64,000 nucleotides of DNA from Pseudoruegeria aquimaris (lineage in GTDB: Bacteria; Pseudomonadota; Alphaproteobacteria; Rhodobacterales; Rhodobacteraceae), in contig NZ_FWFQ01000011.1 in NCBI RefSeq assembly GCF_900172235.1, positions 1-64,000 on the forward strand, in the 5' to 3' direction. Under the pieces are notes generated by a model. The model was not told the origin of the DNA. It saw only the letters and a list, made by a program, of their open reading frames with translations, and ran no database searches. Shown piece after piece: positions 63,230 to 64,000 of this stretch (position 1 is its first letter; every line of letters starts with the position of its first letter). A program made the translations under genes and the position numbers.

Positions 63230-63970
63230 TCACACGCCTTTCTTGCCGGTCACGGCCTTGAGGATGATGGGCAGCGCCGCCAGCAGGCACAGGCCGAGGA
63301 TGGGCAGCAGGATGCGCGGCTCGAAGATGATGCCGAGATCGGGCGTCTCACCGCGGGCGAAGACTTCGCCCAGTCCCGCGCCCACCGAGGTGTAGACGAT
63401 GCCGCCGGGGATGATGCCGAAGAAGGTGGAGATCACGAAGCGATGCAGCGGCACGCCCACGAGCGCTGGCACGAGATTGGCCACGAAGAAGGGCACGGCC
63501 GGCACCAGCCGGATCAGGAAGAGCACCGACCACTGGTTCTCGTCGATCCCGTCCTTGATCTTGCGCACGGCCCCGTCCGAGGCCTCCATCCGCACGGCGA
63601 GGCGTTCGCCCAGCCCCCATTTCGCGGCGAGGAAGATGGCCGTGGCGCCGATCGTCGCCGCCAGCACGTTGAACAGCGCGCCGGGAAAGACGCCGAACAG
63701 GAAGCCCCCCGTCAGCGTGGCCACCGTGGCCCCGGGCAGCGAGAAGGCCACGATCAGCACGTAGACCCCCATGAACACGAGCGCCGCCAGCAGGTAATGC
63801 GCATCGCGGTAGGCCAGCAGCGCCTCGCGGTTGGCGGCGAGGGTCTCGAAGGAGAGGTAGTCGCGCAGGGTGAAGGCGCCGATCACCGCCACGGTGAGAA
63901 TTGCGATCAGCGGCAGCCTTCGGGCGAGGCCATGCTTGCGGGGGGTCGTGGTATCTGTCATGCGGGCCAT
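63230..63970 (-). CDS. TVP38/TMEM64 family membrane protein
   Basis: The 246-residue inner-membrane protein has about six membrane segments and the VTT/DedA-like core: GATVATLTGGFLFGVFPGALFN, a basic loop and FLIRLVPAVPFFVANLVPALVGV. The family's role in bacteria is not settled; lipid scrambling is likely for relatives. It is first in an operon with the disulfide reductase and the sensor kinase. ATG 63961 is another possible start. Confidence 0.85.
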   Translation of the reverse strand: MARMTDTTTPRKHGLARRLPLIAILTVAVIGAFTLRDYLSFETLAANREALLAYRDAHYLLAALVFMGVYVLIVAFSLPGATVATLTGGFLFGVFPGALFNVLAATIGATAIFLAAKWGLGERLAVRMEASDGAVRKIKDGIDENQWSVLFLIRLVPAVPFFVANLVPALVGVPLHRFVISTFFGIIPGGIVYTSVGAGLGEVFARGETPDLGIIFEPRILLPILGLCLLAALPIILKAVTGKKGV

Positions 63971-64000
63971 CTCGCCTCGTTTCGATCTCGCGTTGGTTTC

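Noticed and set aside
1-64000. Prophage, CRISPR array, rRNA operon or plasmid origin
   Set aside because: No phage structural, integrase, repeat-spacer, rRNA or replication-initiator sequence was seen.

Overview
The window is high-GC DNA from an alphaproteobacterium, most likely a marine Rhodobacteraceae (Roseobacter-group) strain. I infer this from a rhodobacterial-type tad locus with Asp-Trp Flp pilins and an OmpA lipoprotein, an AcuI-type acryloyl-CoA reductase, a BioR-type biotin operator, a helicase-PdeM pair, and a large putrescine catabolism and uptake cluster. No database search was possible; product names come from motifs and gene order.

Layout. 1-131: the end of an IS5-family insertion sequence that appears to have landed at the stop codon of a flp pilin gene, whose terminator survives at 162-192. 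542-12757: Tad pilus locus (two flp genes, cpaB, cpaC, an OmpA lipoprotein, cpaE, cpaF, tadB, tadC, two TPR lipoproteins, cpaA, and an AAA+ ATPase). cpaE carries a +1 frameshift in a C5 run at 5451-5455, which would inactivate the pilus if it is real. 12810-15947: DNA-repair helicase and PdeM nuclease, without their usual ligase and exonuclease partners. 16048-18512: a hybrid histidine kinase, then two opposite-strand genes for exported proteins.

18817-29768: a nine-gene, almost gapless array: formylglycine-type sulfatase, exported HAD phosphatase, MoxR AAA+ ATPase, DUF58, DUF4381, BatA-type VWA, a VWA-TPR fusion with a degenerate metal site, BatD-like protein, and an octaheme c-type cytochrome with HEAT/TPR tail. 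A single-domain globin follows. This is the best candidate for an undescribed system: a MoxR/VWA membrane chaperone tied by gene order to a periplasmic sulfatase, a phosphatase and a redox protein. acuI follows at 30456-31448.

31528-45537: polyamine region. One arm runs leftward (potF-A-B-C, a glutamine-synthetase-like ligase, an FAD oxidase, a class-I amidotransferase). The other runs rightward (second ligase, aminotransferase, second oxidase, aldehyde dehydrogenase). A GntR regulator lies between them, and TTTGATCAAA-type palindromes sit on both sides of it. 45677-50146: pqiA-pqiA-pqiB-pqiC lipid-transport operon; its PqiB carries four repeats of exactly 93 residues. 50302-56525: bioBFDAGC operon behind a TTATCTATAA BioR box, followed by a convergent GntR gene that is a good bioR candidate. 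56604-63970: tex, a lytic transglycosylase lipoprotein, a small exported protein, tRNA-Arg(ACG), and a sensor kinase / disulfide reductase / TVP38 membrane protein operon. A G+C-rich REP-like element occurs between genes near 42.7, 45.6 and 55.9 kb.
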